Origin: Membranipora membranacea
Taxonomy: Eukaryota; Bryozoa; Gymnolaemata; Cheilostomatida; Membraniporidae
Length of the DNA: 64,000 bases
Direction: 5' to 3'
Assembly: GCA_914767715.1 (NCBI GenBank)
Contig: OU612073.1
Span: forward strand, 4,528,001-4,592,000
A model generated the notes under the pieces. The model saw nothing but the letters and a program-made list of their open reading frames with translations. It was not told the origin of the DNA and did not search any database. Shown here in pieces: positions 49,241 to 58,766 of this stretch (within the stretch, counting starts at the first letter, position 1; the number at the start of each line of letters is the position of its first letter). The position numbers and the translations under genes were made by a program.

Positions 49241-49344
49241 CTCATGCCATTCTCTGTAAGCAAACTTGGCTCTAATCTCAGAATCTGATTCTCAAAAATG
49301 TCTTCAGTGATAGCTGAATCCAAGTCTGGATCTTCTCCCATCAG
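49241..49344 (-). CDS. USP9X-like exon A
   Basis: A 104-nt exon with a clean acceptor (TTCTGTTATTTCAG) and a perfect donor (ATGAG/GTAAGT). It is open throughout and ends with the strongly conserved PSLLTENGM. It is the best preserved piece of the fragment, and its splice sites look functional. Confidence 0.75.
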
Positions 49345-51336
49345 CTGAAATAACAGAATAAATCTCCCTGACTGCAGACTCAAACTCACAGTGATTGACG
49401 ATGCTACAGCGGAAGTTCAGACTACAGAAGAGCTACTGGAATCAAAATCATTCTATCTTTATTTTCAGTGTATTCTTAGAGAACAAATTGTATAATAAAA
49501 TAACAACAACAAAAAAAGGGGGGGGGGGGAGATTTTAGTACTGTAATGAAAAGGGTTTGATTAAAAAAAAGTCCAACTCTTTCTGGGCGCAAGGTACCCA
49601 AGAGGAGAGGTACGTCTCAGATAAGTTTAATCAATCTAACTAAATATCACTAAAGAAGATAAAATAATAGGGGCTTAGGGCAAAAAAATCGATAACGATA
49701 TATAAGAATGCATATGAATAATAATAAATTGTGTTAAGGAAAGCGATAGAGGCACTATGAGGTGCTTGGAATCCTAACAGGGGAGTTTGTTCCTCAATGG
49801 CACATGATTATAGCGCTGAGTGTAGAGACTAAATATGGTAAATTAAAATTGCAATTACGGCCTTGTCTCTGAGAGAGGGCCTGCCAAAGTTAACTAAATC
49901 AACCTGCATTCAGCTGCTCATCCACCACAAAGATCATTTTATATATATATCTGTATAAGAATAATATCATTGGTGCTGCAGTGATGCAGATCCAGGGGCC
50001 TTCAGTTTCTATTAGAATGAGTGATGCTTTACTTATGCAAATTATCACTGTCACAACACTCAAAATCGCTCACTCAGAATACACATGCATACACCTATCA
50101 CTGTCTGAGCAATTTAAAAGCGAGAGCCTAGCAGCAGGTATCGCTCATGTCACTCATTTCGGCACTACTAAACTGTTCCAATCATGTAAATAGATACATG
50201 GTCGGAACGCTTTGGGTTGAATTTTCTAAGTTTGTTTTCAAATTTTCTCTGGGAGCAAAATAAGGCAAGCAAATCCAAAACCTTATTTCATTTAAGCAGG
50301 AGAAATTATCATCAAGAATTTAAAAAAAATTTGATCCAAGTCAGTAGCCTCGATACCAAACATTTACAATATCGTCTCCGTCACCACTGAGGGGGCAAAC
50401 TTGTTCTACCATAGGCCTATGCCCCGATTGGAGTGTCATGAGCAAAACATTGATAACACCCCTGCTTTACCAACTTAAAAACATGTAGCTTGTTACAACT
50501 GAGTGGTACCCAACTGAGTTAGTATGTATGTTCACTCATTAGCCGCCTGCCTATAAAACAATGTCCTTATTATAACCGCGGTTGCTTGATTAAGTTTTAA
50601 CCACTCATAGACATTAACCACGCGGCTACAGTAACAATACGCGACCTTACGGTATACATGCAAAAGCTCAACTATATTATGGTTTATGATCTGCTAGAGA
50701 ATAAGCGTCAATCAACCTAAGCAAACTTATCCAAATCCTAACAACATGTCATTGCAATGCAAGTGACAACACAATTACACAATAGTTGTACATAAAATTG
50801 GTGACTGCACTGACACTAGCCAAGATATCCCCACTAGTAGAATTTTGATGATCACTCTCTGATAACACTAGTGACATAGGCCTATTATGTACAGCTTAAT
50901 AGATACTTCAATGACACACAGTTTATACCACTATCTGTACTATAGTTACAGTGCAAAATCAAACTGAGGTAGGCCTACTACAAACAACAATGCAAGTTAG
51001 AGTTGAGTTAGAAAGGTCATCACTTGAGGACATATAACTGATGAAATAGTGTGCAAACTTTGTCCATCATGCTTTAATTTTGCTCCGACACAGACAATTA
51101 TGACATTGCCATGCTCAGTGATGAATGATATGAGGATGCAGGTATCTTTTACACTGAAAATCCATCAGCAGCAGCACAATAAAATTAAATTTTTTATGGA
51201 GGAAATAGCAATATATGGGTACAGTTTTGTGTGACCTCTGTGATTGGTCCAATTTTCCAATTTTTGTTATCGTTCTTTTGCGGATGAAGGTAGATAAGAA
51301 ACACTCACTGCCACACAGTCACATGGTGGTGCAGAC
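49345..51336. other. No recognisable gene outside the MITE copy
   Basis: Apart from the repeat near 50009-50170 and a run of 12 G at 49518-49529, this AT-rich stretch shows only short chance frames. The exon that should precede the first USP9X-like exon was not found here. Confidence 0.5.
50009..50170. mobile_element. MITE-like repeat, copy 2
   Basis: A diverged relative of the element at 47845-48044, in the same orientation: AGAATGAGTGATGCTTTACT, TCGCTCACTCAGAAT and AAAAGCGAGAGCCTAGCAG are shared landmarks. Its terminal inverted repeat has decayed (CTATTAG at the left, no clear partner at the right), and it lacks the 42-bp insert of copy 1. Confidence 0.6.
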
Positions 51337-51552
51337 TTACCTCAATTTCAAGATTAAACTACTTATATTAGCACGCGGCAAGTATATACTAGCCTGTCTC
51401 AAAGATTCATAGACAAGGAATGTGTCAGAGCATAATGGATACTGTATTTGGAATCTCCATGCTTCATAACCTATACCCAACAATTTCATATCACTCTGCT
51501 GCAATCCAGTGTTGAGAAATATATCCATCAATGTAATAATGTGAAAAATCAA
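51337..51552 (-). CDS. Possible orphan exon
   Basis: A minus-strand frame of about 70 codons (MDIFLNTGLQQSDMKLLGIG, then YPLCSDTFLVYESLRQASIY and SSLILKLR) ends exactly at a strong donor, TTGAG/GTAAGT, at 51346. Upstream there is only a weak acceptor and then an in-frame stop. The composition is plausible for a helical protein, but I do not recognise the family and see no neighbour exon with a matching phase. It may be chance. Confidence 0.25.
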   Translation of the reverse strand: MIFHIITLMDIFLNTGLQQSDMKLLGIGYEAWRFQIQYPLCSDTFLVYESLRQASIYLPRANISSLILKLR

Positions 51553-51677
51553 GGGACGCTTGGCATGATATCAGCCCCTGTCCAGCCCCATATGATCCAA
51601 ACACAAAGAAAATTTGTGAGTGTATGTAAGAGACCTTTCCGCACAAGATGGTAATCATAATTTGTCTCCAGAACCAG

Positions 51678-51710
51678 AACTTTTCACGATAAGTCTTATC
51701 GTGAAAAGTT
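51678..51710. repeat. Perfect 16-bp palindrome, 1-nt centre
   Basis: The arms AACTTTTCACGATAAG (51678-51693) and CTTATCGTGAAAAGTT (51695-51710) are exact reverse complements around a single T. Confidence 0.95.
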
Positions 51711-51714
51711 TATT

Positions 51715-51769
51715 GTTTATTGGCTAATGATTGTATCTTATGATAAGATACAATCATTAGCCAATAAAC
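51715..51769. repeat. Perfect 27-bp palindrome, 1-nt centre
   Basis: The left arm 51715-51741 starts GTTTATTGGCTAATGATTG. The right arm 51743-51769 ends CAATCATTAGCCAATAAAC. They are exact reverse complements around a single G. It lies only 4 nt beyond another perfect palindrome (51678-51710). The outer word AAGTTTATT occurs in both, in opposite orientations. Confidence 0.95.
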
Positions 51770-52274
51770 TTTTGAAATAATACAGCCATTTACCCTCAGC
51801 ACTTCCATCACTACTATAAAAATGTAAAGAATACCTATAACACCAGATCACAAATATTTTGTTGGATGAACCAGATCTAAGCCCCAGCACCATTCATTTT
51901 CTTCTCTAAAATTAGTCGTAGTGGAGACTGAACACAACCAGTCTGCTCAAACTGGATTACTATTTTTATCGTCGCTTCAACAGGAAGAATAGATCTGTGC
52001 TGTTAAATGATTATGCTAACTACAGATAGCTGTTGTTCCTGAGTACGTATGATGAAGCTAGAATATGTTACAATATCTTAAAAGTATTATACTTCAGCAC
52101 CGCAGTCTGAATCTAATGGCCTTTACCGTGGCAAAACATAATTTTGTCAATGCCGGTAAGGTTCTTTGAGTTTATAAATGTGATATAGGCGTCAACAGTG
52201 AATTTCAATTCGAGTGACAACCTATCAGTATCACAGCAACTCACCACCTGAAATGGCTGCTTGAGGACTCCTTG
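51770..52274. other. No recognisable gene
   Basis: AT-rich sequence between the palindromes and the next inverted-repeat element. No coding or repeat signal that I can support. Confidence 0.5.
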
Positions 52275-52709
52275 CTTGAGGCATAGGCATAAGTTTACCA
52301 GCCTGTGAACTGCCCGCCCCCATTGAATTGCCCACCTCTTTCAAGTTCAAAGGGGCCGGGCAGTTCACACATTACAAAAAAAAGTACAGTTGTAAAATAC
52401 CCTTTACCAGTGGTTCCCACATATTGTAGCAGCGGGTGGATTGTGTATACCCACAAATCAGTGTAGCAAAAGTGGAGAACTGAGGCTGGCATACACAATC
52501 CCCAACCATCTATCACACACACCCAACATGCATTCTGACAAGCAAACTTTGCCTGCCATTGTACTCCTTTGTTATACAACTCTCATATATATAGGTGTCT
52601 TGGGACATGTCTCCCAGACATCGTCCCCCAGGGCCTATCCAACAGGGTCTTTTAGAACTACTTCATTTTGTAATGAGGCTGGCAAACTCCTTATGCCTAT
52701 GGCTTGAAG
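52275..52709. mobile_element. MITE-like element with imperfect inverted ends
   Basis: The left end (52275-52303, containing GGCATAGGCATAAG, TTTACCAGCC) and the right end (52675-52709, containing GGCTGGCAAA, CTTATGCCTATGGC) are inverted copies separated by about 370 bp. Just inside the left end lies a second dyad, GTGAACTGCCCG (52305-52316) with CGGGCAGTTCAC (52357-52368). There is no coding frame. A non-autonomous DNA element is likely, but no target duplication was identified. Confidence 0.55.
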
Positions 52710-53138
52710 ATGAATCACATGGCAGAGTCAAATGCCAGGATAGCTGATGCACAAGAACAAAATTATTCCTCCATTGAACTGACATGAATGACACTTTTGT
52801 ATTCCATTGTTCTAATAACTTTGACAAATTTATTTATTAATAAAAAAGTGACTGGTTAAAAAGTGGCATAAAACACTATTTATGTTTTTATATACATAGT
52901 TATCTCCTAAACTACAGGGAGATAGGGAGGGAGTGTGTGAGAGAGGGTGTGATCAGAGAGTATATTTATGTTGCGCATGTCAAGTGGCTGTTGCTTAAAA
53001 TATTCAACATTTCATCGAAAATATTCCTAGTTCCAGCCATGTAACACTATGATAAGATGTACTAACACTCACATATATAAGTTCTATTTTGAGAATCATG
53101 GGTCCCCAATGATGTACTTGTATCGCGAAATCCAATGA

Positions 53139-53429
53139 AGAATCCCCAATCTGAGAGTTGACGATCTTGACCGAGTTACGGCATCGGAATTCTTTCCGCA
53201 CTTAAGGTTATACCCGAACCATTACAGAAAATTACATGAAATGATGTTGCCTCACATCTTACCCAGAATTCCAACCAACAACGCCATTCCGTCTAATGCG
53301 CAGCTGCAGGGAGCATTGTCATATCTGGCGTCAGGTGACATCCTCAGGTCATCAGGAAAAACACACGGTGACTCCACATTGTCTGAAACCCGTCACCTGA
53401 TGCCTACTGTGGATGCAATAATGGCAGAA
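53139..53429 (+). CDS. HARBI1-like exon 1 (N-terminal helical part)
   Basis: The frame is open from 53139 and reads VDDLDRVTASEFFPHLRLYP, then IPSNAQLQGALSYLASGDIL and PTVDAIMAE. The x-x-Q-L-x-x-A-L-x-x-x-A-S/T-G pattern is the family's N-terminal signature, as in HARBI1. The proposed donor is GAA/GTTGGT at 53430. It is weak, but it keeps phase and gives the spacing seen in relatives; the frame otherwise stops 15 bases later at 53442. An upstream TGA (53136-53138) means that the start lies in another exon, or the beginning is lost. Confidence 0.65.
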
Positions 53430-53732
53430 GTTGGTTTTAGTTAGTAAACATTACCTATCTGTAAACACATTAAATGCAATAGCAAAATTTACCACATAAT
53501 CACTTTGCTGAACATGAGGGCTACGCAGAGATTATTGAGCTTACCTAGATCCAAGTCAATTAAAATATTTTCTTGTAAGAATAGTGGCTTTCAAGATCAA
53601 AAAAACATTTAAATTAGGCTTAGAACACTGGTTTTGCTTATAATTCCACAACAAGGGACAAAGTTTGAGCACTTAAACTTCTGCCATTTATATCAAGTGA
53701 CTCTCAATGGCTTATATCTAACATATTTCTAG

Positions 53733-53905
53733 ATTGGCCGAGTCATCTGCTATCCCGACAGAGAGGAACAGCTAATAATGCAGAGGGGAATCCATGATAT
53801 TGCTAGATTCCCAGGAGCAGTGGGCTTGCTTGATGTGACTCATGTAAAGATTGGTAACCTACCATCTGACAGAGCCGATGTATATTTACACAGACAAAAC
53901 GCAAA
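53733..53905 (+). CDS. HARBI1-like exon 2 with first catalytic Asp
   Basis: The acceptor ACATATTTCTAG and the strong donor GCAAA/GTAAGA bound 173 nt. The frame reads IGRVICYPDREEQLIM, then ARFPGAVGLLDVTHVKIGNLP and YLHRQNAK. F-P-G-x-x-G-x-x-D-x-T-H is the first catalytic block. The Gly after Asp is Val here. It ends in phase 2. Confidence 0.78.
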
Positions 53906-54261
53906 GTAAGAAACATTCAGTTATGCGGTAAGCTTTGTCATCAAGATATTCCCACTGTCCCTGATGTCGCCAACAATATATTTGTATATTTTTTGAGTTG
54001 TGGCCTCTTTAAAATTCATAATTAAGGAGCGGTTAACTCTAAAGTATTGAAACAGCTATCCTGAGCAGAGTGACACTGAGTTAACTTGATTTGCACCTTA
54101 CCAAAAGTTTACTTATTACCTTAACTGGGTAGCTAAATTTGGACTTAGTTCACAATACAACACATTTAATTTAGAACATTTAGGCCAGCAGCGGCTATAC
54201 ATAAAAGGCTCTAAAAATAACATCTGCGTAAGTGTCTTGAACAGAGAAAATTGAAGACTGT

Positions 54262-54725
54262 ATCTGGTGTAGTTTTTTATGGCCGTTCTGATGATGCATA
54301 TGTACCATTTCACAAATGGGGCAAAAAGGGGCGAATCCAAGTAAGAAACACGGAAAAGGGGGTTAAAAGGGCGTTTTTTGCAATTTAACTTCTCTTGGCA
54401 AAGTTCATAGAATGAAGCAGTGTCATTGAATTTTTTTTATCAATATCATGCATATCTTGAGTAGTTTTTGGGAAAATATCATACAGCTAAACCCAATGGT
54501 TGACGTTTTACAGACAAATTGTAGTCACCCCTCGAACACAGTTGCGACATAATTATAGGTTTTGTGCAAGCGTGCAAGAATAACAGTGATAAATGTACTT
54601 CTCATGTCATTTTTCATGATTTGTTTATAAAAAGGCCCCATCATAAAGTATCTGGTAGCAGTGTAATAAAAAATTGAGAATATATGAGAAAGGGGCGGAT
54701 CCAGTTGGGATGTGAAAAACAGGTA
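54262..54725 (+). repeat. 470-bp direct repeat, copy 1 (inside HARBI1-like intron)
   Basis: Begins near TAGTTTTTTATGGCCGTTCTG and ends near GATGTGAAAAACAGG. Copy 2 lies at 54998-55478 in the same orientation. The first 240 bp are nearly identical, including GGGGCGAATCCAAGTAAG, GGCGTTTTTTGCAATTTAAC and TATCAATATCATGCATATC. The rest has drifted further. No coding frame or terminal repeats are visible. Unknown repeat family. Confidence 0.85.
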
Positions 54726-54997
54726 AACGTTTAAAAAGTTTTATTCTTGTAAAACGTGTAATCCGATTATGTATTTTGAATTTAATAGCTATTTTAAAGA
54801 GCACATAAGTATCACTGCTAAAACAAAACAAGGAAAGGATGCAAATTCATACTAGTTTAAAGGTCAAGGTCTTCATCATCGGTAATTTGGTCATGCTCAT
54901 CTTGCTGAGTGTCGTCCCTGCCATTGTCGCATTGAAGGTATCCACACAATTGCGTACAATGCAAACCGGCCTTCAAACATGAGCATCCACCGCTTTT

Positions 54998-55478
54998 GTC
55001 TGGGGTAGTTTTTTATGGCCGTTCTGATGGCGCATATGTACTATTTTACAAATGGGGCAAAAGGGGGCGAATCCAAGTAAGAAACACGGAAAAGGGGGTT
55101 AAAAGGGCGTTTTTTGCAATTTAACTTCTCTTGGCAAAGTTCATAGAATGAAGCAGTGTCATTGAATTTTTTTTATCAATATCATGCATATCTTGAGTAG
55201 TTTTTGAGAAAATATCATACTGCTAAATCCATCTATTGACGTTTTACAGACAGATTGTAGACACCCCTCAAACACAGTTGTGGCATAAAAATAGGTTTTG
55301 CGCAACCTTTCCAGAATAACAGCGATAAACGAATTTCATATGTGATTTTCATTATCTTTTTATAAGAAGACCCTATTATAAAATAACTGGTAGCAGTCTA
55401 ATTATAAATTGGGAATATATGGGGACAGGGTGGATCCAGTTAAGATGTGAAAAACTGTTAAGATGCGAAAAACAGGTT
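54998..55478 (+). repeat. 470-bp direct repeat, copy 2
   Basis: The partner of 54262-54725, starting about 736 bp downstream of it. At its end a short internal duplication is present (GTGAAAAACTGTTAAGATGC followed by GAAAAACAGG). The 270 bp between the copies is not repeated. Confidence 0.85.
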
Positions 55479-55711
55479 GAGTCCAGAAACTTCTTGCCAA
55501 TGAGTGATCAAAAAATTGCATTTAATAATAATTATCTCTCTGGGGTTACCTAGAATTGAGTGAAACTAGACCCGAATTTCGCTGCGAATCCAATTATGTA
55601 AAGTTCATAACTCTCCGAGTGCATATTCTTTCTACAGAGGCTAAGAAAAGACAAAAAAGTTGCAAAATTTCGTTTTTTAATGAGCATTCTGTATGTGTAT
55701 TATCTACCAAG

Positions 55712-56255
55712 GCACAAACAGATCCTCTTTATTGACTTATTGAAAGGTGCAATACAAGTACACATCAGTATAAACAAAGATATATCCACAATGTGACCAG
55801 TGTCAGCGTGAAGGAAAGCAAAGAAAGACGAACTAATGTGCTTATCAAATGCATCGAAAACTTGTATTGATATAATACATTCTTTATCAAGATAAAAATC
55901 CAGTCAATGACTAATTGGAAGGTGAGATATATGTACAAACATATATAAAATTGTTACATAAAAATACAATGAGTGAATACCAACAATAATATGACCTGGG
56001 TAAACAAGAAGGAAAGCAAAAAAAAGGAGTATTTCCTACTGTGAAAACCAGTATTGATAAATACATTCAAGGTACAAATCCTCTTCATTGACCAATTGGA
56101 AAGTAGATATTGGTACAAGCCTGTATCAAATGAATATATACAGCAGTAAAACACATACCTGCAATGTGACCTATGTCAACGTGTGGGCATGCAACAAAGG
56201 ACATCAAGAATATAAAATTCATGTGAAAACATGCTTTGACACAAATGCATGCAGA
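55712..56255 (+). repeat. Degenerate triplication, unit about 180 bp
   Basis: Three units start near 55712, 55887 and 56071. Shared landmarks in order are AATCCTCTTCATTGAC, ATTGGAAAG-AGATAT, ACAATGTGACC, AAGGAAAGC, and a unit end resembling GAAAACCAGTATTGATAAATACATT. Identity between units is moderate, so the event is old. The sequence is unrelated to the 186-bp satellite despite the similar period. Confidence 0.6.
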
Positions 56256-56811
56256 ATATTTTTGTACTTGGTCATCTTGTTCAATTTGGTGCTTCTTAGT
56301 CTTGGACTTTGGCAATGATCTATGATCGGAATAGTTATTTTAAGCCTTTTTGCGTGGTTCTTCCTCCTTTGCTGTATCACTGAAAGAATGATGAAACTCA
56401 AGATTTAGGAGCGGAAATATAATCGCATAACTGGATCTCAACTCAAGTTAACAGCAGGAGGTAGAACAACCTTTGAACAAAAAATGATTCTATCTCACAT
56501 CACATTTAGCAGCTAAGTTAAAAAGCTTGCAAAACAAATCTGTTGGAGGAATATGTTATTCGTATTACAAGCAAGTAGATATATAAACACGGGGGGAGGA
56601 AGGGGGGTTATGGCTTTCTTGTAATGAATGTCAACTGCTTAGACCTATGACATCACCCTACACATATTTTACAAGCAGACTCTTCTTTAAATAAAACATA
56701 GATGCTGACATAGATATAACACTACAGAAATAACCTATAGTTACCCTAGAGGAGTAATATTTGGCTTAGTTTAGCTAGTTTATGGGTGACTTAATGTTAG
56801 CTAGCACTTAC

Positions 56812-57412
56812 TTTTGGCATGCTGAGGTGAGAGTCTAAATGAAGTAAGGCTTGGATGTCACCTGTCTTAGGAGTGTGTGAAATGGTGAACATCTCCTCCA
56901 GAAAACTATTTACTCCTCTAGAGTTTTCAAGGTTTTAAACTATCCTTCACCTTTCATAAGTCTTCCTGGAATAGTATTTGATGGTAGTGTGCTTTTCTTG
57001 CCACATCATCAGAGTTTTCAAATATATAATAGTAAGCTCTCTATTTCATTAGCTTGAGCCGCTTGGTACAAGCCAGCTGAAAAAAAAAGAATCGAGCATC
57101 TGTAATTCATAAACACTGAACAGTAAAGAGTAACCAAGCTGTCGCCTTGTTTCCTTTGTCATCATCACTACTAGATGTATCTTCATTCTAAATACATAAA
57201 TGATAGTTTGATAACACTGCTATCACAACACATTAACACTACTAATAATGCTAAAAGAAGTGTTACGCCTTGCTAGTTGTAACAGCAATCCAGTCCCACT
57301 AGCATTAAAAGGCTGATGAGTAACTGGCATGCTTTTTCTAATAATATTGATAACCTACCATCACATTGAATCACCTGGGATGAGGATAGGCTACTAGTAC
57401 TAGGAGAGACAC
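56812..57412 (-). pseudogene. Cluster of exon-like segments, unassigned, probably decayed
   Basis: On the minus strand a 265-bp segment (56812-57076) lies between a textbook acceptor (CTTTTTTTTTCAG) and donor (AAAA/GTAAGT). It carries protein-like text spread over three frames: YQAAQANEIESLLLY, then SDDVARKAHYHQILFQEDL, then NSFLEEMFTISHTPKTGD and QALLHLDSHLSMPK. Two more possible pieces lie just upstream, an acidic NEDTSSSDDDKGNK near 57150-57196 and VSPSTSSLSSSQVIQ at 57359-57411 with the donor GATG/GTAGGT. The frame changes suggest a pseudogene. I do not recognise the family. Confidence 0.35.
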
Positions 57413-58214
57413 TAGTATGTTCATAAAATAAACAAATAAATGTACTTGTTTGTAGTAAACAAAAACATTGAAACCTGAAAGTGAAGTAAACTATCACAAT
57501 CATTCATGTTAACACTCACATTTTTCCTGGTGTGGGCTTTCTGTGCAGCTACTAGAATTGTTATGCAAATCTCAGATAGCAGATTTTGTGAGCATAGAAA
57601 GAATGTTCATTTCTATTGTCATCATTCTCCATTCTATCACAATATATCCCATGATCATATCAATTAACTAAGGTTTAGTTCATTGATCATATGCATTATG
57701 ATGGTAGCTTATCTCTCTGATCCAGAGTAATTCAGTAGCTTCCTGCTGCTCAGGCTGTTTGTCTAGCAAAACCCAACCCTCAGCTTTGCTATTAGCATTT
57801 TCCAGTTGCTGTTGTGACAATTTAATCAGTGGATTTTATCATATCCAGTCTGTGTTGAGGGAATTGATGCAGCAAGCCTCATGGTTGGCGGCCATCTGTT
57901 ATAAACAAAAATGCTCTGCACTGTCATTGGCTAATCTTCAAAATTATCCATTTTGATTGGCTAAATGTTGCCAAGTAACTTTTGCAAGTTAGTTCTGCAG
58001 AAATATTCTAGAATCTGCATCAGAAAATAATTTTAGCAAAACATTATTTATTGCCCCACTTATGGAATAGTACCACTTCAAAAGTCCAAACAATAATAAA
58101 TATCATTTGATTATTTGCTATTAATTTTCTCTGTTCATCATCCTTACACACAATGAAACAATAGTGAGGTGCTGCTGCTGGCCTAATTCTAATAAGTGTG
58201 AATTTGTCTTTTAG

Positions 58215-58380
58215 AGAAACCACTCTGAATGTGATAGCCGTATGTGATCTGATCACAGACGGCTATCTTGGAACCTGGTTGCACGCTACCCAGGTGCACA
58301 CCATGATTCAATTATTTTTCAAAACAGCACACTGTGTGAGGACCTGGAGAATGGAGCATTTAGTAGTAGGTTTCTCCTAG
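58215..58380 (+). pseudogene. HARBI1-like exon 3, one base short, second catalytic Asp
   Basis: The acceptor TTTGTCTTTTAG joins exon 2 in phase (QNAK-ETTLNVIAVCDLITD). The conserved text then resumes one frame over as RRLSWNLVARYPGAHHDS, then LCEDLENGAFSSRFLL, up to the donor CTAG/GTGAGC. If one base were restored near 58258, both neighbouring joins would be in phase. The break falls inside a 35-bp quasi-palindrome at 58233-58267. Confidence 0.72.
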
Positions 58381-58601
58381 GTGAGCTAAAGTTCCTAAAG
58401 TTGTCGTTCATCTAGTAGCATGCATCAAGCCATGGCATATGAGCCTGTCATTGTTGATGTCACTGCATTTTACACTATGCATATGACTCACAATAAAATT
58501 TCTCGGAGTGCAATCCATCCACTCGTCATTATCCTCCTTCCAGAGCATACAACATCATTAATCCTTCAAAAAAGTGAAAATGTATTTTATATTTTTGACA
58601 G

Positions 58602-58766
58602 GTGACAGTGGCTACGCTGTGAAGCTCTACCTCATGACTGCATTCCTCCAAGTCAACTCGGTCCTCCCGAAGCCAGATACAACTCTGTTCACAAAAAAAA
58701 ACAGATTTCAAGTGGAATGTGCCTTCGGGGATTTGAAAAACAGGTGGAGGTATATTCATTGTCATG
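58602..58766 (+). CDS. HARBI1-like exon 4 with catalytic Glu
   Basis: The acceptor TATATTTTTGACAG and the strong donor CATG/GTGAGT bound 165 nt in phase 1-1. The frame reads GDSGYAVKLYLMTAFL, then FQVECAFGDLKNRWRYIHCH. G-D-S-G-Y and V-E-x-A-F-G-x-L-K are the last catalytic-domain blocks, with Glu in VECAFG. No internal stop. The next exon is not identifiable in the following kilobases. Confidence 0.78.

Larger units (their letters stand above)
48404..49344 (-). pseudogene. USP9X-like deubiquitinase fragment, broken
   Basis: Three minus-strand exons line up with one stretch of the N-terminal helical (ARM-like) region of animal USP9X, the large deubiquitinase that trims ubiquitin from many substrates. 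Exon 49241-49344 reads [17 protein letters not shown] and [13 protein letters not shown]. Exon 48922-49125 reads YERFF and MDYLWG. Exon 48404-48573 reads TSYDTLRCL and RMMMVLTVLPEYISEFDEAY. The order and spacing agree with the family. The middle exon has an in-frame TGA at 49062-49064, where relatives have an Arg, then a frame shift and a TAG at 48943-48945. The catalytic USP domain is not in the window. I infer a pseudogene or duplicated fragment with its introns retained. Confidence 0.75.
53139..58766 (+). pseudogene. HARBI1-like (PIF/Harbinger) transposase gene, one frameshift
   Basis: Four plus-strand exons give an ordered Harbinger/HARBI1-type DDE nuclease: a helical N-terminal part, the first Asp in LLDVTH, the second in ARYPGAHHDS, GDSGY, and the catalytic Glu in VECAFGDLKNRW. 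In active elements this enzyme cuts and rejoins transposon ends in the nucleus, usually with a MYB-like partner, which I did not find. All three catalytic residues are kept. DVTH replaces the usual DGTH. Exon joins keep phase, except that exon 3 is exactly one base short. The start exon and the C-terminal exon (usually with a C-x-L-H-N block) were not found. It is either a recently decayed copy, or a domesticated or active gene with one sequencing error. Confidence 0.72.

Noticed and set aside
58529-58765. Minus-strand frame of 78 codons
   Set aside because: It is antisense to HARBI1-like exon 4, whose motifs and splice sites are clear.
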